64,000 bases of DNA from Clostridiales bacterium (GCA_012842605.1 DUSN01000095.1:28493-92492); one strand, 5' to 3'. Positions 17,125-25,969 are shown, numbered from the stretch's first letter. The notes: a model not told the origin generated them from the sequence alone. Made by a program: numbers and translations.

Positions 17125-17237
17125 ATGGAATTGTCACATTTATATGCCAGAACATTCAAAAAATCCCGTAAATTTAGGTAATATAAAGCAATATACGAGT
17201 TATTTATATAGTCTGAATAAAATATGTGTTATATATG

Positions 17238-17266
17238 TTTCATTATTAATCTGTTTATGTTATAAT
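17238..17266 (+). promoter_or_regulatory. Probable promoter of the rnf operon (extended -10)
   Basis: TATAAT at 17261-17266 is preceded by TG at 17258-17259 (an extended -10), with TTTCAT as a weak -35 at 17238-17243 and a 17-base spacer. This leaves a ~125-nt leader before rnfC. Confidence 0.6.
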
Positions 17267-17289
17267 AAAAATGCTGTAATAAGCTGCTT

Positions 17290-17350
17290 TTACTAGTAAC
17301 CTGACGAACCTACGGTTTCCGAGGGTTATTTTCATGTAAGGGCGATGATA
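17290..17350 (+). promoter_or_regulatory. Structured leader candidate upstream of rnfC
   Basis: The rnfC 5' leader contains a compact GC-richer block in AT-rich surroundings: TAACC near 17299 and GGTTA near 17325 can pair around ACGGTTTCCG, with GGGCGATGAT following. I do not recognise it as a known riboswitch class. It may be a cis-regulatory RNA, or only a chance hairpin. Confidence 0.3.
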
Positions 17351-17397
17351 TAATTTTAACAATAGTAATTTCGAAGAAATCGAAAGAGGTGTATTAC

Positions 17398-18738
17398 TTG
17401 GCTAACAAACTACTATCCTTTGCAGGAGGGATACACCCCCCTCACAGCAAATCTTTAACTGAAAAAAAGGAAGTTGAAATTTGCAAAGTACCTGAGGCAG
17501 TTAAGATCCCCTTGCAGCAGCACATTGGTGCACCTTGTGAAGCTTTGGTAAAGCCTGGGGACTATGTAAGGCTCGGCCAGAAAATCGGCCAGCCGAAAGG
17601 CTTTGTCAGCGCACCGGTTCATTCCAGCGTATCCGGCAAGGTCAAGTCTATCGAAGAAACAGTCCTGCCAAATGGCAGCAAATCGCTTGCTGTAGTAATT
17701 ACCAATGACGGACAGGATACTCTTGATAATTCGTTAACACCGGGCAGCCTGGAAAATCTAAGTGCTCAGGAGCTGAAAAACATTGTTTTGGAAGCCGGAA
17801 TTGTAGGAATGGGTGGAGCTGCATTTCCGACCCACGTCAAACTTTCACCTCCTGCTGACAAAAAAATAGATGTAGTAATTCTGAACGGAGCAGAGTGCGA
17901 GCCTTATTTAACCTCCGATCACAGGCTCATGCTGGAAAAACCTGATGAGATAATTTACGGTCTTCAGGTTATCATGAAGATACTGGGTGTTGACAGGGGA
18001 TATATTGGAATAGAAGATAACAAGACTGACGCTATAGAAACACTTATAAAAGCAGCTAAAAAGGCAGACAATGTTCAGGTTGTAAAGCTTAGAACAAAAT
18101 ACCCGCAGGGTGCTGAAAAGCAGCTGATTTATGCAATTACCGGCCGTCAGGTGCCCTCCGGCGGATTGCCCATGGATGTTGGTGCAGTTGTTAACAATGT
18201 AGGCACTGCAGCAGCAATTGCACGGGCTGTTATGTACGGAGAACCTCTTTATAAGAGAATAGTTACCGTATCCGGAAGCGCTGTCCGGGAGCCTAAAAAC
18301 CTCATGATCAGAATCGGAACGTCTTTCCGGGATGTAATAGAATATTGCGGCGGCTGGACAGAAGAACCTGCCAAAGTTATATCCGGCGGTCCAATGATGG
18401 GTATAGCCCAGCATACCCTGGATGTGCCGGTAACCAAGGGAACCTCTGGTATCCTTTTGTTTACCGAAAAAGAAGCAGCGCTGCCGGAACCATCCAATTG
18501 CATTCGATGTGCCCGATGTGTTTCTGTTTGTCCTATCAACCTGATGCCTTTGCATATTAGTGCCCAGTCCCTTAAAGGTAATTTCGATGAAGCTGAAAAT
18601 CTTCATGCCCTGGACTGCGTAGAATGCGGGAGCTGTTCCTTCATCTGTCCTGCATCAAGGCCGCTGCTTCAGTCTATAAGAGTGGCAAAAAAGGAAATAA
18701 TAGCAGAAAGAAAACGAAAAGCACAGGCAAAGAAATAA
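17398..18738 (+). CDS. rnfC: Rnf complex subunit RnfC
   Basis: A 446-residue peripheral subunit of the ion-translocating ferredoxin:NAD+ oxidoreductase, the NADH/FMN-binding and Fe-S part on the cytoplasmic side. It shows the glycine-rich EAGIVGMGGAAFPTHVKL and ILNGAECEPYLTSDHR motifs of the NuoF-like fold, SLBB-like and biotinyl-lipoyl-like segments, and two [4Fe-4S] motifs near the end (CIRCARCVSVCP and CVECGSCSFICP). I place the start at TTG 17398, because AAAGAGGT at 17383-17390 is a good ribosome-binding site 7 bases upstream; the in-frame GTG at 17389 overlaps that site. It is first in rnfCDGEAB. Confidence 0.96.
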   Translation: MANKLLSFAGGIHPPHSKSLTEKKEVEICKVPEAVKIPLQQHIGAPCEALVKPGDYVRLGQKIGQPKGFVSAPVHSSVSGKVKSIEETVLPNGSKSLAVVITNDGQDTLDNSLTPGSLENLSAQELKNIVLEAGIVGMGGAAFPTHVKLSPPADKKIDVVILNGAECEPYLTSDHRLMLEKPDEIIYGLQVIMKILGVDRGYIGIEDNKTDAIETLIKAAKKADNVQVVKLRTKYPQGAEKQLIYAITGRQVPSGGLPMDVGAVVNNVGTAAAIARAVMYGEPLYKRIVTVSGSAVREPKNLMIRIGTSFRDVIEYCGGWTEEPAKVISGGPMMGIAQHTLDVPVTKGTSGILLFTEKEAALPEPSNCIRCARCVSVCPINLMPLHISAQSLKGNFDEAENLHALDCVECGSCSFICPASRPLLQSIRVAKKEIIAERKRKAQAKK

Positions 18739-18816
18739 AAAGCAATAAAGAGATAAAGTGATAAATGAGATAAAGAAGTACCATTTGATTAATAAGAGGT
18801 TCTTGGAGGGTTTGGA

Positions 18817-19797
18817 ATGAGTCTTTTTACAGTTTCATCATCACCCCATATCAGAACGCAGGAAACAACCTCAAGAATTATGCTGGATGTTGTAATAGCT
18901 TTGGTGCCTGCAGGTATAATGTCTATATGGCTGTATGGGGTAAGGTCGCTCTGGATCATATTAATAGGCATAGTTTCAGCAGTAATAACAGAATTTGCTT
19001 TACAAAAATTTATGAAAAAGCCGGTTACAATCAGTGATTTCAGTGCAGTAGTCACCGGAATGCTGCTGGCATACAACCTTCCGCCCAGTGCGCCATGGTG
19101 GCTGCCCGCAATAGGTTCAGCCATAGCAATCGCATTGGTAAAACAACTATATGGAGGGCTTGGACACAACTTTATGAACCCGGCGCTGGCAGCACGTGCT
19201 GTTTTGCTGGCATGCTGGCCGGTGAGAATGACAGCCTGGGTACAGCCGGGTGCTGATGCAGTCAGTACAGCCACACCTTTGGCCTTGATAAAGGCCGGTG
19301 GAGCATACAGCGGTGCTACTGTTGGCGGTGCTTCCTCTGTTGTAAATCAGCTGCCGTCCTTATGGGATGTTTTTATAGGGAACATGGGGGGTACCATTGG
19401 TGAAGTTTCTTCTGCAGCACTTCTGCTGGGCGCTGCATACCTGTTGATCCGTGGTGTAATTAACTGGAGGATTCCGGTATCCTATATTGCTGTAGTATTT
19501 GTGCTTACCTTACTGTTAAGGGGAGCCGGTCTGTATGAAGCTTTTTATGAAATATTCTTAGGTGGTCTTATACTGGGTGCTTTCTTTATGGCAACCGATT
19601 ATTCCTCGTCTCCGGTTACTCCTTTGGGACAGATAATAATGGGAATCGGCTGCGGTATTATTACTGTGGTTATCAGAGTATACGGCGGGTATCCGGAAGG
19701 TGTCAGCTACTCCATATTATTGATGAATGTAGCCACACCTCTTATTGAAAAATTTACCGCGCCTAAGGTATTTGGGGAGGTGCGCAATAATGCCTGA
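18817..19797 (+). CDS. rnfD: Rnf complex subunit RnfD
   Basis: A 326-residue integral membrane subunit (about nine hydrophobic segments) of the Rnf complex. It carries the conserved flavinylation motif SGAT at ~166 (AYSGATVGG), whose Thr binds FMN covalently through a phosphoester bond in characterised NqrB/RnfD proteins. GHNFMNPALAARAVLL and GAFFMATDYSSSPVTPLG are further family signatures. The ATG has GGAGG 10 bases upstream. The gene overlaps rnfG by 8 bases. It transfers electrons across or along the membrane between the Fe-S clusters and RnfG. Confidence 0.96.
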   Translation: MSLFTVSSSPHIRTQETTSRIMLDVVIALVPAGIMSIWLYGVRSLWIILIGIVSAVITEFALQKFMKKPVTISDFSAVVTGMLLAYNLPPSAPWWLPAIGSAIAIALVKQLYGGLGHNFMNPALAARAVLLACWPVRMTAWVQPGADAVSTATPLALIKAGGAYSGATVGGASSVVNQLPSLWDVFIGNMGGTIGEVSSAALLLGAAYLLIRGVINWRIPVSYIAVVFVLTLLLRGAGLYEAFYEIFLGGLILGAFFMATDYSSSPVTPLGQIIMGIGCGIITVVIRVYGGYPEGVSYSILLMNVATPLIEKFTAPKVFGEVRNNA

Positions 19798-20347
19798 GAC
19801 TTTAAAATTGGGACTAAAGCTTTTGATAATAACGGTGGTGGCTACTTTTGCCTTAGCTTTAACACAGATGGTAACGGAGGAACCTATCAGGGTTCAGGCG
19901 GAAAAAGCCGCTAACGAAGCCAGATCCGAGGTACTTGAAGGTGCTGATGAATTCACGCCTGTTGATATACCTGACGGAACCTATCCTAATGTTCTGGAAG
20001 TCCATAAAGGCTTAATGAACGGTGAAACCAGGGGCTATACAATAAAGACATCAAGCAAGGGATACGGCGGAGATTTGATTGTTATAGTTGGAATAGATGC
20101 AAATGGTACAATCAGCGGTGTCAGAATTACGCAGCATTCCGAGACACCGGGTTTGGGTGCCAAAGCCCAGGAGCCGGCATTCTATGAGCAGTTTTCAGGC
20201 AAGTCTGCCGGATCAGAGTTGAGACTGGGAGATGCCGGCATTGCAGCTATTAGCGGTGCTACAATTTCTTCCAGGGCAGTTACCGCTGCAGTAAACTATG
20301 CAATTGAATTCTATAACGCCGAGCTGGCAGCTGGGGGTGGCAATTAA
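19790..20347 (+). CDS. rnfG: Rnf complex subunit RnfG
   Basis: A 185-residue subunit with one N-terminal membrane segment and an extracytoplasmic FMN-binding domain. The covalent flavin site SGATISS is at ~160, with ITQHSETPGLGAKA just before it, as in characterised RnfG/NqrC. The ATG at 19790 follows GGGGAGG at 19774-19780 and overlaps the end of rnfD; a longer in-frame extension has no ribosome-binding site. Its stop overlaps the ATG of rnfE (TAATG). It should relay electrons through its covalently bound FMN. Confidence 0.96.
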   Translation: MPETLKLGLKLLIITVVATFALALTQMVTEEPIRVQAEKAANEARSEVLEGADEFTPVDIPDGTYPNVLEVHKGLMNGETRGYTIKTSSKGYGGDLIVIVGIDANGTISGVRITQHSETPGLGAKAQEPAFYEQFSGKSAGSELRLGDAGIAAISGATISSRAVTAAVNYAIEFYNAELAAGGGN

Positions 20348-20961
20348 TGAAAGTCAAAGACATTTTGTTTAACGGAATAATAAAGGAAAATCCTACTTTC
20401 AGGCTGGTACTGGGCATGTGTCCCACTCTTGCCGTAACAACAGCTGCCGTTAACGGAGTTGCCATGGGCTTGGCGGTAACATTTGTACTGGCTGCTTCAA
20501 ACCTGGTTATTTCATTGCTGAGAAAATTCATTCCTGACAAGGTAAGAATTCCTGCATTTGTAACTATTATTGCTGCATTCGTAACCATAGTGGGCATGCT
20601 GATGGAAGCTTTCGTACCTGACTTGTTCAAAGCCTTGGGATTGTTTATTCCCTTGATAGTTGTAAACTGCATAATATTGGCCAGAGCTGAAGCATTTGCT
20701 TCCAAGAATAGCGCTTTTCATTCGCTGATAGACGGAATTGGCATGGGATTAGGCTTTACTATTGCCCTGACAGTCCTGGGGACAATAAGGGAACTGCTGG
20801 GAGCAGGTTCGGTATTTGGCATATCCCTGCTGGGTCAGGCTTATGAACCTGCAATTATAATGATACTCCCTCCCGGAGCATTTATCACTCTGGGGACATT
20901 GCTGGCTCTTCTGAACAAGCTGGATCAGAAACGTCAGCAAAAACATGGGGAAAAGGCATAA
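20347..20961 (+). CDS. rnfE: Rnf complex subunit RnfE
   Basis: A 204-residue integral membrane subunit with about six transmembrane segments, homologous to NqrD and to RnfA. Family signatures are NPTFRLVLGMCPTLAVTTAA near the N-terminus and VVNCIILARAEAFASKN at ~105. RnfA and RnfE form the pseudo-symmetric membrane core that, in recent structures, holds a [2Fe-2S] cluster and takes part in ion translocation. One conserved Cys in each half of the pair is visible (GMCPTL here). It is translated from an ATG overlapping the rnfG stop, and rnfA follows 19 bases later. Confidence 0.96.
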   Translation: MKVKDILFNGIIKENPTFRLVLGMCPTLAVTTAAVNGVAMGLAVTFVLAASNLVISLLRKFIPDKVRIPAFVTIIAAFVTIVGMLMEAFVPDLFKALGLFIPLIVVNCIILARAEAFASKNSAFHSLIDGIGMGLGFTIALTVLGTIRELLGAGSVFGISLLGQAYEPAIIMILPPGAFITLGTLLALLNKLDQKRQQKHGEKA

Positions 20962-20980
20962 TAGGTGAGGGGGTAAAAAT

Positions 20981-21568
20981 ATGGAATACGTTAGTAAAAT
21001 TTTTCTGATATTGCTCAGTTCCATTCTGGTGAATAATTTCATCATGTCCCGCTTCCTTGGCATCTGCCCGTTTTTGGGCGTATCCAAGAGGGTTTCTACA
21101 GCAGTGGGAATGGGTGCAGCTGTAACCTTTGTTATTGCTATGGCGTCTTTAATAACCTATCTGGCACATTACTTCATACTGGTGCCTTTGAAAATTGAAT
21201 ACATGCAGACATTGGCATTCATCCTGATAATAGCTGCACTGGTTCAGTTTGTTGAAATGGTAATTCAAAAGACGAGCCCGTCCCTCTATCAGGCATTGGG
21301 AGTATACCTGCCGTTGATCACTACCAATTGTGCTGTGCTGGGTGTTGCTATATTGAATATTGAAGAAAAGTACGACCTGCTTCAGACACTGGTAAACGGT
21401 ATTGGCGGTGCATTGGGCTTTACACTGGCAATCGTCTTGTTTGCAGGTATTAGAGAAAGACTTGAGTCGGCTGATATTCCCGAACCATTTAAAGGTTTTC
21501 CCATAGCCATGATTACAGCCGGATTAATGTCGGTCGCATTTTTAGGATTTCAAGGACTTATTAAGTAG
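20981..21568 (+). CDS. rnfA: Rnf complex subunit RnfA
   Basis: A 195-residue membrane subunit with about six transmembrane segments, paralogous to RnfE. Diagnostic motifs are VNNFIMSRFLGICPFLGVSK at the N-terminus and LPLITTNCAVLGVAI at ~110. The Cys residues in GICPF and TTNCAV are positioned to hold the intramembrane Fe-S centre described for RnfA/RnfE and NqrD/NqrE. The ribosome-binding site GGTGAGGGGG lies just upstream of ATG 20981. rnfB begins 12 bases after its stop. Confidence 0.96.
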   Translation: MEYVSKIFLILLSSILVNNFIMSRFLGICPFLGVSKRVSTAVGMGAAVTFVIAMASLITYLAHYFILVPLKIEYMQTLAFILIIAALVQFVEMVIQKTSPSLYQALGVYLPLITTNCAVLGVAILNIEEKYDLLQTLVNGIGGALGFTLAIVLFAGIRERLESADIPEPFKGFPIAMITAGLMSVAFLGFQGLIK

Positions 21569-21580
21569 GGGGAGATTCGA

Positions 21581-22561
21581 ATGTGGGAACAATTGCTATT
21601 CCCGGTTCTGAGCCTTGGAGGGCTGGGATTCCTTTTTGGAGCAGGTCTTTCATTAGCCTCAAAGAAGTTTGCAGTAGAAAAAGATCCACGAGAAGATGAA
21701 GTAAGGGAAGCTTTGCCCGGTGCAAATTGCGGTGCCTGCGGCTATCCCGGCTGTGACGGCCTTGCATCAGCCATAGTAAGCGGATCAGCACCAGTTGATG
21801 CATGCCCGGTTGGCGGAGGTCCTGTAGCATCTAATATAGCTGCTATCATGGGAGTAGAGGTTAAGGCCGGTGAACGCATGGTAGCCCGGGTACTGTGCCA
21901 GGGTGATTGTGATCAGGCAATAGACAAGTTCAGATATCATGGTATTAACGATTGTGTGGCTGCTTCCTTGCTGGCAGACGGTCAAAAAGGCTGCAGCTAT
22001 GGATGCCTGGGTCTGGGAACTTGCGTACGTGTCTGCCCCTTTGATGCCATTCACATAAACGAAAAAGGAATTGCTGAGGTAGACAGGGAAAAATGCACTG
22101 CCTGCAATAAATGTGTTGTAGCATGTCCAAAGAATGTAATTGAACTCATTCCTGCTTCCAGTGAGGTGCAGGTAGCATGCAGGTCACAGGATAAAGGAAA
22201 GGTAGTTAAGGCAAATTGCAAAGTCGGCTGCATTGGCTGCCAGATTTGCGTGAAAGCATGCCCATTTGGTGCTATGACATTTGAAAACAACCTGGCTAAA
22301 ATAGACTATGAGAAATGCACCAATTGCATGGTGTGTGCTGAGAAATGTCCTACAAAAGCCATATATGCGGATTTTTCAAAACGCAAAACTGCTTTCATAG
22401 ACGAAGAAAAATGCATAGGATGCACCCTGTGCTCCAAAAAATGCAACTTCGAAGCTATAGAAGGGGCACGGAAAGAAAAGCACCGCGTTATAGCTGAAAA
22501 GTGCACCGGTTGCAGTCAATGTGCTGAAAAATGTCCGACAAATGCAATTACTATGCGTTGA
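21581..22561 (+). CDS. rnfB: Rnf complex subunit RnfB, polyferredoxin
   Basis: A 326-residue subunit that accepts electrons from reduced ferredoxin. One N-terminal membrane helix (PVLSLGGLGFLFGAGLSLAS) is followed by a four-Cys [4Fe-4S] domain (CGACGYPGCDG plus a later DACPVGG). The rest contains six ferredoxin-type Cys motifs, for example CLGLGTCVRVCP, CTACNKCVVACP, CIGCQICVKACP, CTNCMVCAEKCP, CIGCTLCSKKC and CTGCSQCAEKCP. By my count that is seven potential clusters. The fifth repeat lacks the usual Pro after its last Cys. The start has GGGGGAG upstream. It closes the operon and is followed by a terminator. Confidence 0.96.
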   Translation: MWEQLLFPVLSLGGLGFLFGAGLSLASKKFAVEKDPREDEVREALPGANCGACGYPGCDGLASAIVSGSAPVDACPVGGGPVASNIAAIMGVEVKAGERMVARVLCQGDCDQAIDKFRYHGINDCVAASLLADGQKGCSYGCLGLGTCVRVCPFDAIHINEKGIAEVDREKCTACNKCVVACPKNVIELIPASSEVQVACRSQDKGKVVKANCKVGCIGCQICVKACPFGAMTFENNLAKIDYEKCTNCMVCAEKCPTKAIYADFSKRKTAFIDEEKCIGCTLCSKKCNFEAIEGARKEKHRVIAEKCTGCSQCAEKCPTNAITMR

Positions 22562-22600
22562 TGCAAAAAGTAAAAAAATATATAATAAGAATCAGACTTA

Positions 22601-22628
22601 AAAGCGGCCCGTAAAAAACGGGCTTTAT
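22601..22628 (+). terminator. Terminator of the rnf operon
   Basis: AAAGC-GG-CCCGT pairs with ACGGGCTTT around a short A-rich loop, followed by TTTATT, 40 bases after the rnfB stop. Confidence 0.8.
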
Positions 22629-22670
22629 TGCTATCAGGTTTGCGGGATTTTAACAGTAATATGCAGAAAG

Positions 22671-23957
22671 GTGGTTTGCAGCGCTTTGCCTTGCATTGAA
22701 AAACATATGATAGGGGAAAAACAAGCTGACCCCATTGGATGCTTTTGGAAAAACGATGTGGCTGACGGTTTGCCGGTTTTGGCTGATGAATGGAAGGAAA
22801 AACTTCAGACTATTTACCTGGACCCTCCCTTTTTTACCGGGCAGGCTTTTTCATTTAAACAGAAAATCGGTGAAAAAGGCATTAAGGGCGATTCCAGGCA
22901 TATCATAACCCATGAAGCTTACTCGGATTTCTGGGAAAGCAAAGCGGAGTTTTTGAATATGCTTAGACAGGTCTTGTTATTATCCCGCCAGATGTTAAAA
23001 CCTGAGGGATCCATGTTTCTGCATTTGGATTATCGCTTCAGTTCTCATGCCAGGTTGTTAATGGATGAGATTTTTGGTGAAGAAAACTTTTTAAATGAGA
23101 TCATATGGGCATATAAATCCGGAGGACGATCAAAACACCATTTCAGCCGCAAGCATGATACAATATTGTTCTACCGTAAGTCAGCCAGCCATTTTTTTAA
23201 CCCGGATGCTGTCGGGAAACCAAGGGGAAGCTCCAAACGCAACAATATGAAAAAGAATATTGACGAAAATGGGCTTACATATTGGTCAATCAAGTCTAAT
23301 GGCAAAGTATACAGGTACTATGAAGATTCAAAAGTTTATCCCAGTGACGTTTGGGATGATATTTCACACCTGCAGCAAAAGGACCCGGAGCGCACCGGTT
23401 ATGATACACAAAAGCCTGAAGCATTGCTGGAGAGAATCATTCTTTCAACATCCCGGCCTGGAGATTGGGTAGGTGACTTCTTTGCCGGGTCAGGAACCAC
23501 ACTGGCAGCTGCACAAAAAAGTGGCAGAAAATGGCTGGGTATGGATAACAGCATATTTTCGCTGCATGTATGCAGAAAGCGGCTGCTGGAAGCCGGTGGA
23601 AGCGGTTTGCTGACATTTACTGATCCGTCTTTAAAACCTCAGAAATATGATAATAATAAAAGCGTCGATATTAAACTCAGCGTAAATGATAAAGGTGAAA
23701 CAGAAATCCGGCTGGTTGATTACAGGTGCAGCGTCCTTGACGAAAATCTGGATTATCTGGATTATATTGATTATTGGTCAGCAGGGCGGCTTGTCAATAA
23801 TGAATACATTGCTGAGAAATATTCTTTCCGCACCCGCACCAATCCAAAGCTTGATTCTTCGCTTAAAATTTTTTCCGGATCAGTTTGCAAAAACCAAGGA
23901 GCAATAGCTTTGCATATTGTAGATATATATGGAGAACAGGCTTTGATTACCATATAA
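22671..23957 (+). CDS. Solitary N4-cytosine/N6-adenine DNA methyltransferase
   Basis: A ~428-residue S-adenosylmethionine-dependent amino-methyltransferase. The catalytic motif IV (TIYLDPPFFTGQAF) is near the N-terminus at ~45 and the SAM-binding motif I (DFFAGSGTTLAAA) lies at ~268, the beta-class order typical of N4-cytosine or N6-adenine methylases. YDTQKPEALLERII (motif X-like) precedes motif I. A ~110-residue C-terminal extension has no motif I recognise. No restriction endonuclease gene is adjacent, so it is an orphan methylase. The start is uncertain: GTG 22671 overlaps the AAAGGTGG ribosome-binding site, and TTG 22686 or ATG 22707 are alternatives. The recognition site cannot be predicted. 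Confidence 0.87.
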   Translation: MVCSALPCIEKHMIGEKQADPIGCFWKNDVADGLPVLADEWKEKLQTIYLDPPFFTGQAFSFKQKIGEKGIKGDSRHIITHEAYSDFWESKAEFLNMLRQVLLLSRQMLKPEGSMFLHLDYRFSSHARLLMDEIFGEENFLNEIIWAYKSGGRSKHHFSRKHDTILFYRKSASHFFNPDAVGKPRGSSKRNNMKKNIDENGLTYWSIKSNGKVYRYYEDSKVYPSDVWDDISHLQQKDPERTGYDTQKPEALLERIILSTSRPGDWVGDFFAGSGTTLAAAQKSGRKWLGMDNSIFSLHVCRKRLLEAGGSGLLTFTDPSLKPQKYDNNKSVDIKLSVNDKGETEIRLVDYRCSVLDENLDYLDYIDYWSAGRLVNNEYIAEKYSFRTRTNPKLDSSLKIFSGSVCKNQGAIALHIVDIYGEQALITI

Positions 23958-24115
23958 TTGTTGATTGGATGAAGACAAATTATTAGATACTTTATCAAAA
24001 ATATAATGGCAAATAATGAAAATATAAGCAAGGCAAAAAGCGTCAATGATGTATTGAATTACATTTCATAAAACAATATAAGCAAGCCAAAATAGAGACA
24101 AAGGAGGCGAAAAAA

Positions 24116-24724
24116 ATGAGAAAAATTTATAAGCTGCTCTCTATTTTGGTTGTTATTTTAATCGGACTGCTGGCTGTATCTTGTACGGTGCCAAGAAGGC
24201 CTCAAAATACGGTACCTCCTGCTTCTCCCAATACAAGGCAGACCAGGTTTATTCCAAGAACTTCGCCTGCTGTACCTCCCATGACCAGCCCAGGACCATA
24301 TTTCACCCCGGGGCCATATAATAATTATAATTGGAGGACTACAAGAGATCCTTTAAACAATAATAGAACAGGCAATACAACACCTATGGGAGGAAATTGG
24401 CAGGAAAGGGCAGAGAGAATAGCAGATGCGGCTGCCAGACAAAAAGAAGTAGAATCTGCTGCTTGTGTCATCACAGGCAATACTGCTGTGGTTGGTCTTC
24501 AGTTTGATGACCAGTACAAGGGTAAGCTTACTGATGCCATTAAGAAAAAGGTAGAAGAAAGATGCCTGGATGCAGACAATAGAATAAAAAGAGTGGTAGT
24601 AACTGCAGACCCTGATTTGGTTAGCAGGCTGGAAGAGATGTTTAACGATATAGGCAAAGGAAAACCTATATCTGGTTTTACAAAAGAAATAAACGAGATA
24701 ATCAACCGCATTAATCCTAAATGA
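24116..24724 (+). CDS. YhcN/YlaJ-family sporulation lipoprotein
   Basis: A 202-residue lipoprotein. The signal peptide ends in a lipobox-like LLAVSC (residues ~18-23), followed by a P/T/N-rich linker. A C-terminal domain from ~100 (ERIADAAARQKEVESAACVI, NTAVVGLQF, VVVTADPDLVSRLEEMFNDI) matches the YhcN/YlaJ family, known in Bacillus as spore or germination lipoproteins. It would be anchored on the outside of a membrane, probably in the developing spore. A very strong ribosome-binding site (AAAGGAGG) lies upstream. A terminator follows. lgt, which lipidates such proteins, is the next gene but has its own promoter. Confidence 0.88.
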   Translation: MRKIYKLLSILVVILIGLLAVSCTVPRRPQNTVPPASPNTRQTRFIPRTSPAVPPMTSPGPYFTPGPYNNYNWRTTRDPLNNNRTGNTTPMGGNWQERAERIADAAARQKEVESAACVITGNTAVVGLQFDDQYKGKLTDAIKKKVEERCLDADNRIKRVVVTADPDLVSRLEEMFNDIGKGKPISGFTKEINEIINRINPK

Positions 24725-24741
24725 TAGTACCAATAACCAAG

Positions 24742-24780
24742 CGAAACAGAGGGAGATTCTCTCTGTTTCGTTTGTTTTTT
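24742..24780 (+). terminator. Terminator after the YhcN-like gene
   Basis: CGAAACAGAG (24742-24751) pairs perfectly with CTCTGTTTCG (24761-24770), followed by TTTGTTTTTT. Confidence 0.9.
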
Positions 24781-24782
24781 AC

Positions 24783-24812
24783 TTGACTCTCGGACAGGCG
24801 ATTCTTTATAAT
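24783..24812 (+). promoter_or_regulatory. Promoter of lgt
   Basis: TTGACT at 24783-24788 and TATAAT at 24807-24812 with an 18-base spacer, 25 bases before the lgt start. Confidence 0.75.
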
Positions 24813-24836
24813 TGGATAATAAAGGAGTGATATATA

Positions 24837-25757
24837 ATGAATCCAGTTGCCTTCCGATTATTTGGTCAACCTATCTACTGGTATGGTATATTAATAGCAT
24901 CCGGAGTATTGCTGGGTATTTTGCTTGCCATGCGCAATGCCAAAGTTTTTGGTGAAGATCAGGATTCAATTGTGGATTTGGCATTGTTAGCTATCCCATT
25001 CGCTATTGTAGGAGCTCGCTTATACTATGTGGTTTTTGAATGGGATCAATTTAAAGGAAATTTACTGAGCATAATTAATATCCGGCAAGGCGGTCTGGCA
25101 ATATATGGCGGTGTTATAGGCGGTATCCTGGCCGGATTGATATTCTCAAGTCGGAAAAAGAAAGACTTTTGGAATCTGGCGGATATTTGCGCTCCCAGCT
25201 TGATTTTAGGCCAGGCGATTGGACGCTGGGGGAATTACGTTAACCAGGAAGCCTATGGATTAGCAGTAAAAAATCCTGAATGGCAGTGGTTCCCGGCTGC
25301 AGTGTACATAGAAGCAAACCAGCAATGGCATCTGGCTACTTTCTTTTATGAATCTGTTTGGAACTTTATAGTATTTTTCATTCTGATGTCTTATCGAAAA
25401 CGCAGGAAAAGAACCGGTGAGGTGTTTTTACTGTATCTTATCTTATATTCCGCAGGCCGTTTCTTTATAGAAGGTTTAAGAACCGACAGTCTGTACATAG
25501 GCGGTATTCGTGTTTCACAGCTTTTAAGTGCACTGCTTTTTATATTTGGCATTGCAGTGTTTGTTATCAGAAGGAAGCATGCTATATCTCCCGAAGCAAA
25601 TATAGTTCCTGCTGAAGGCCCTGAAATTGAAACATTGGAAACAAAGCCGGAAGAGGAAGAGAACACAGGAGATAAGGATGAAAAGTGCGAACAGGTATTA
25701 TTACAGGATGATAAGCCTCAGGAAGAATCATCAACTCAAGATGATAATCCTCAGTAA
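24837..25757 (+). CDS. lgt: Prolipoprotein diacylglyceryl transferase
   Basis: A 306-residue polytopic membrane enzyme that transfers diacylglyceryl from phosphatidylglycerol to the lipobox Cys of prolipoproteins. The Lgt signature GRWGNYVNQEAYG (~128-140) is present, as are the PIYWYGILIASGVLLG N-terminus, ARLYYVVFEW and GRFFIEGLRTDS. About 260 residues form the usual enzyme. The last ~45 residues are an extra acidic, low-complexity tail (E/D/Q-rich) of no known function. The ATG has AAAGGAGTG upstream. An 18-base segment of the tail (25704-25721) is repeated in the non-coding region 25825-25842, so the tail may once have been longer. Confidence 0.96.
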   Translation: MNPVAFRLFGQPIYWYGILIASGVLLGILLAMRNAKVFGEDQDSIVDLALLAIPFAIVGARLYYVVFEWDQFKGNLLSIINIRQGGLAIYGGVIGGILAGLIFSSRKKKDFWNLADICAPSLILGQAIGRWGNYVNQEAYGLAVKNPEWQWFPAAVYIEANQQWHLATFFYESVWNFIVFFILMSYRKRRKRTGEVFLLYLILYSAGRFFIEGLRTDSLYIGGIRVSQLLSALLFIFGIAVFVIRRKHAISPEANIVPAEGPEIETLETKPEEEENTGDKDEKCEQVLLQDDKPQEESSTQDDNPQ

Positions 25758-25969
25758 AAATCGAAAGCTCCAGATACCCCCCATGAAGAATAAAGACAAT
25801 AGATCACAGGAAGAAGATTGAGCTCAGGCTGATAAGCCCCAGTCAAATAAAGAGCTTACCCATCTTTCAAATTAAGAATAAGCATGAAATAAAAAAAGTT
25901 GGGAAAAGATATTAACGAGTATTGAAATCCAACCATGCTTATTAGCAATGATGAAAGGAGTGGGTAAAA

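Noticed and set aside
22100..22300. Long minus-strand frames inside rnfB and other genes
   Set aside because: They lie opposite strongly conserved Fe-S and enzyme motifs and show no independent signals; they are shadows.
24006..24071. A 21-codon frame (MANNENISK...) before the YhcN-like gene
   Set aside because: No ribosome-binding site, no similarity to known small proteins, and typical of AT-rich spacer sequence.
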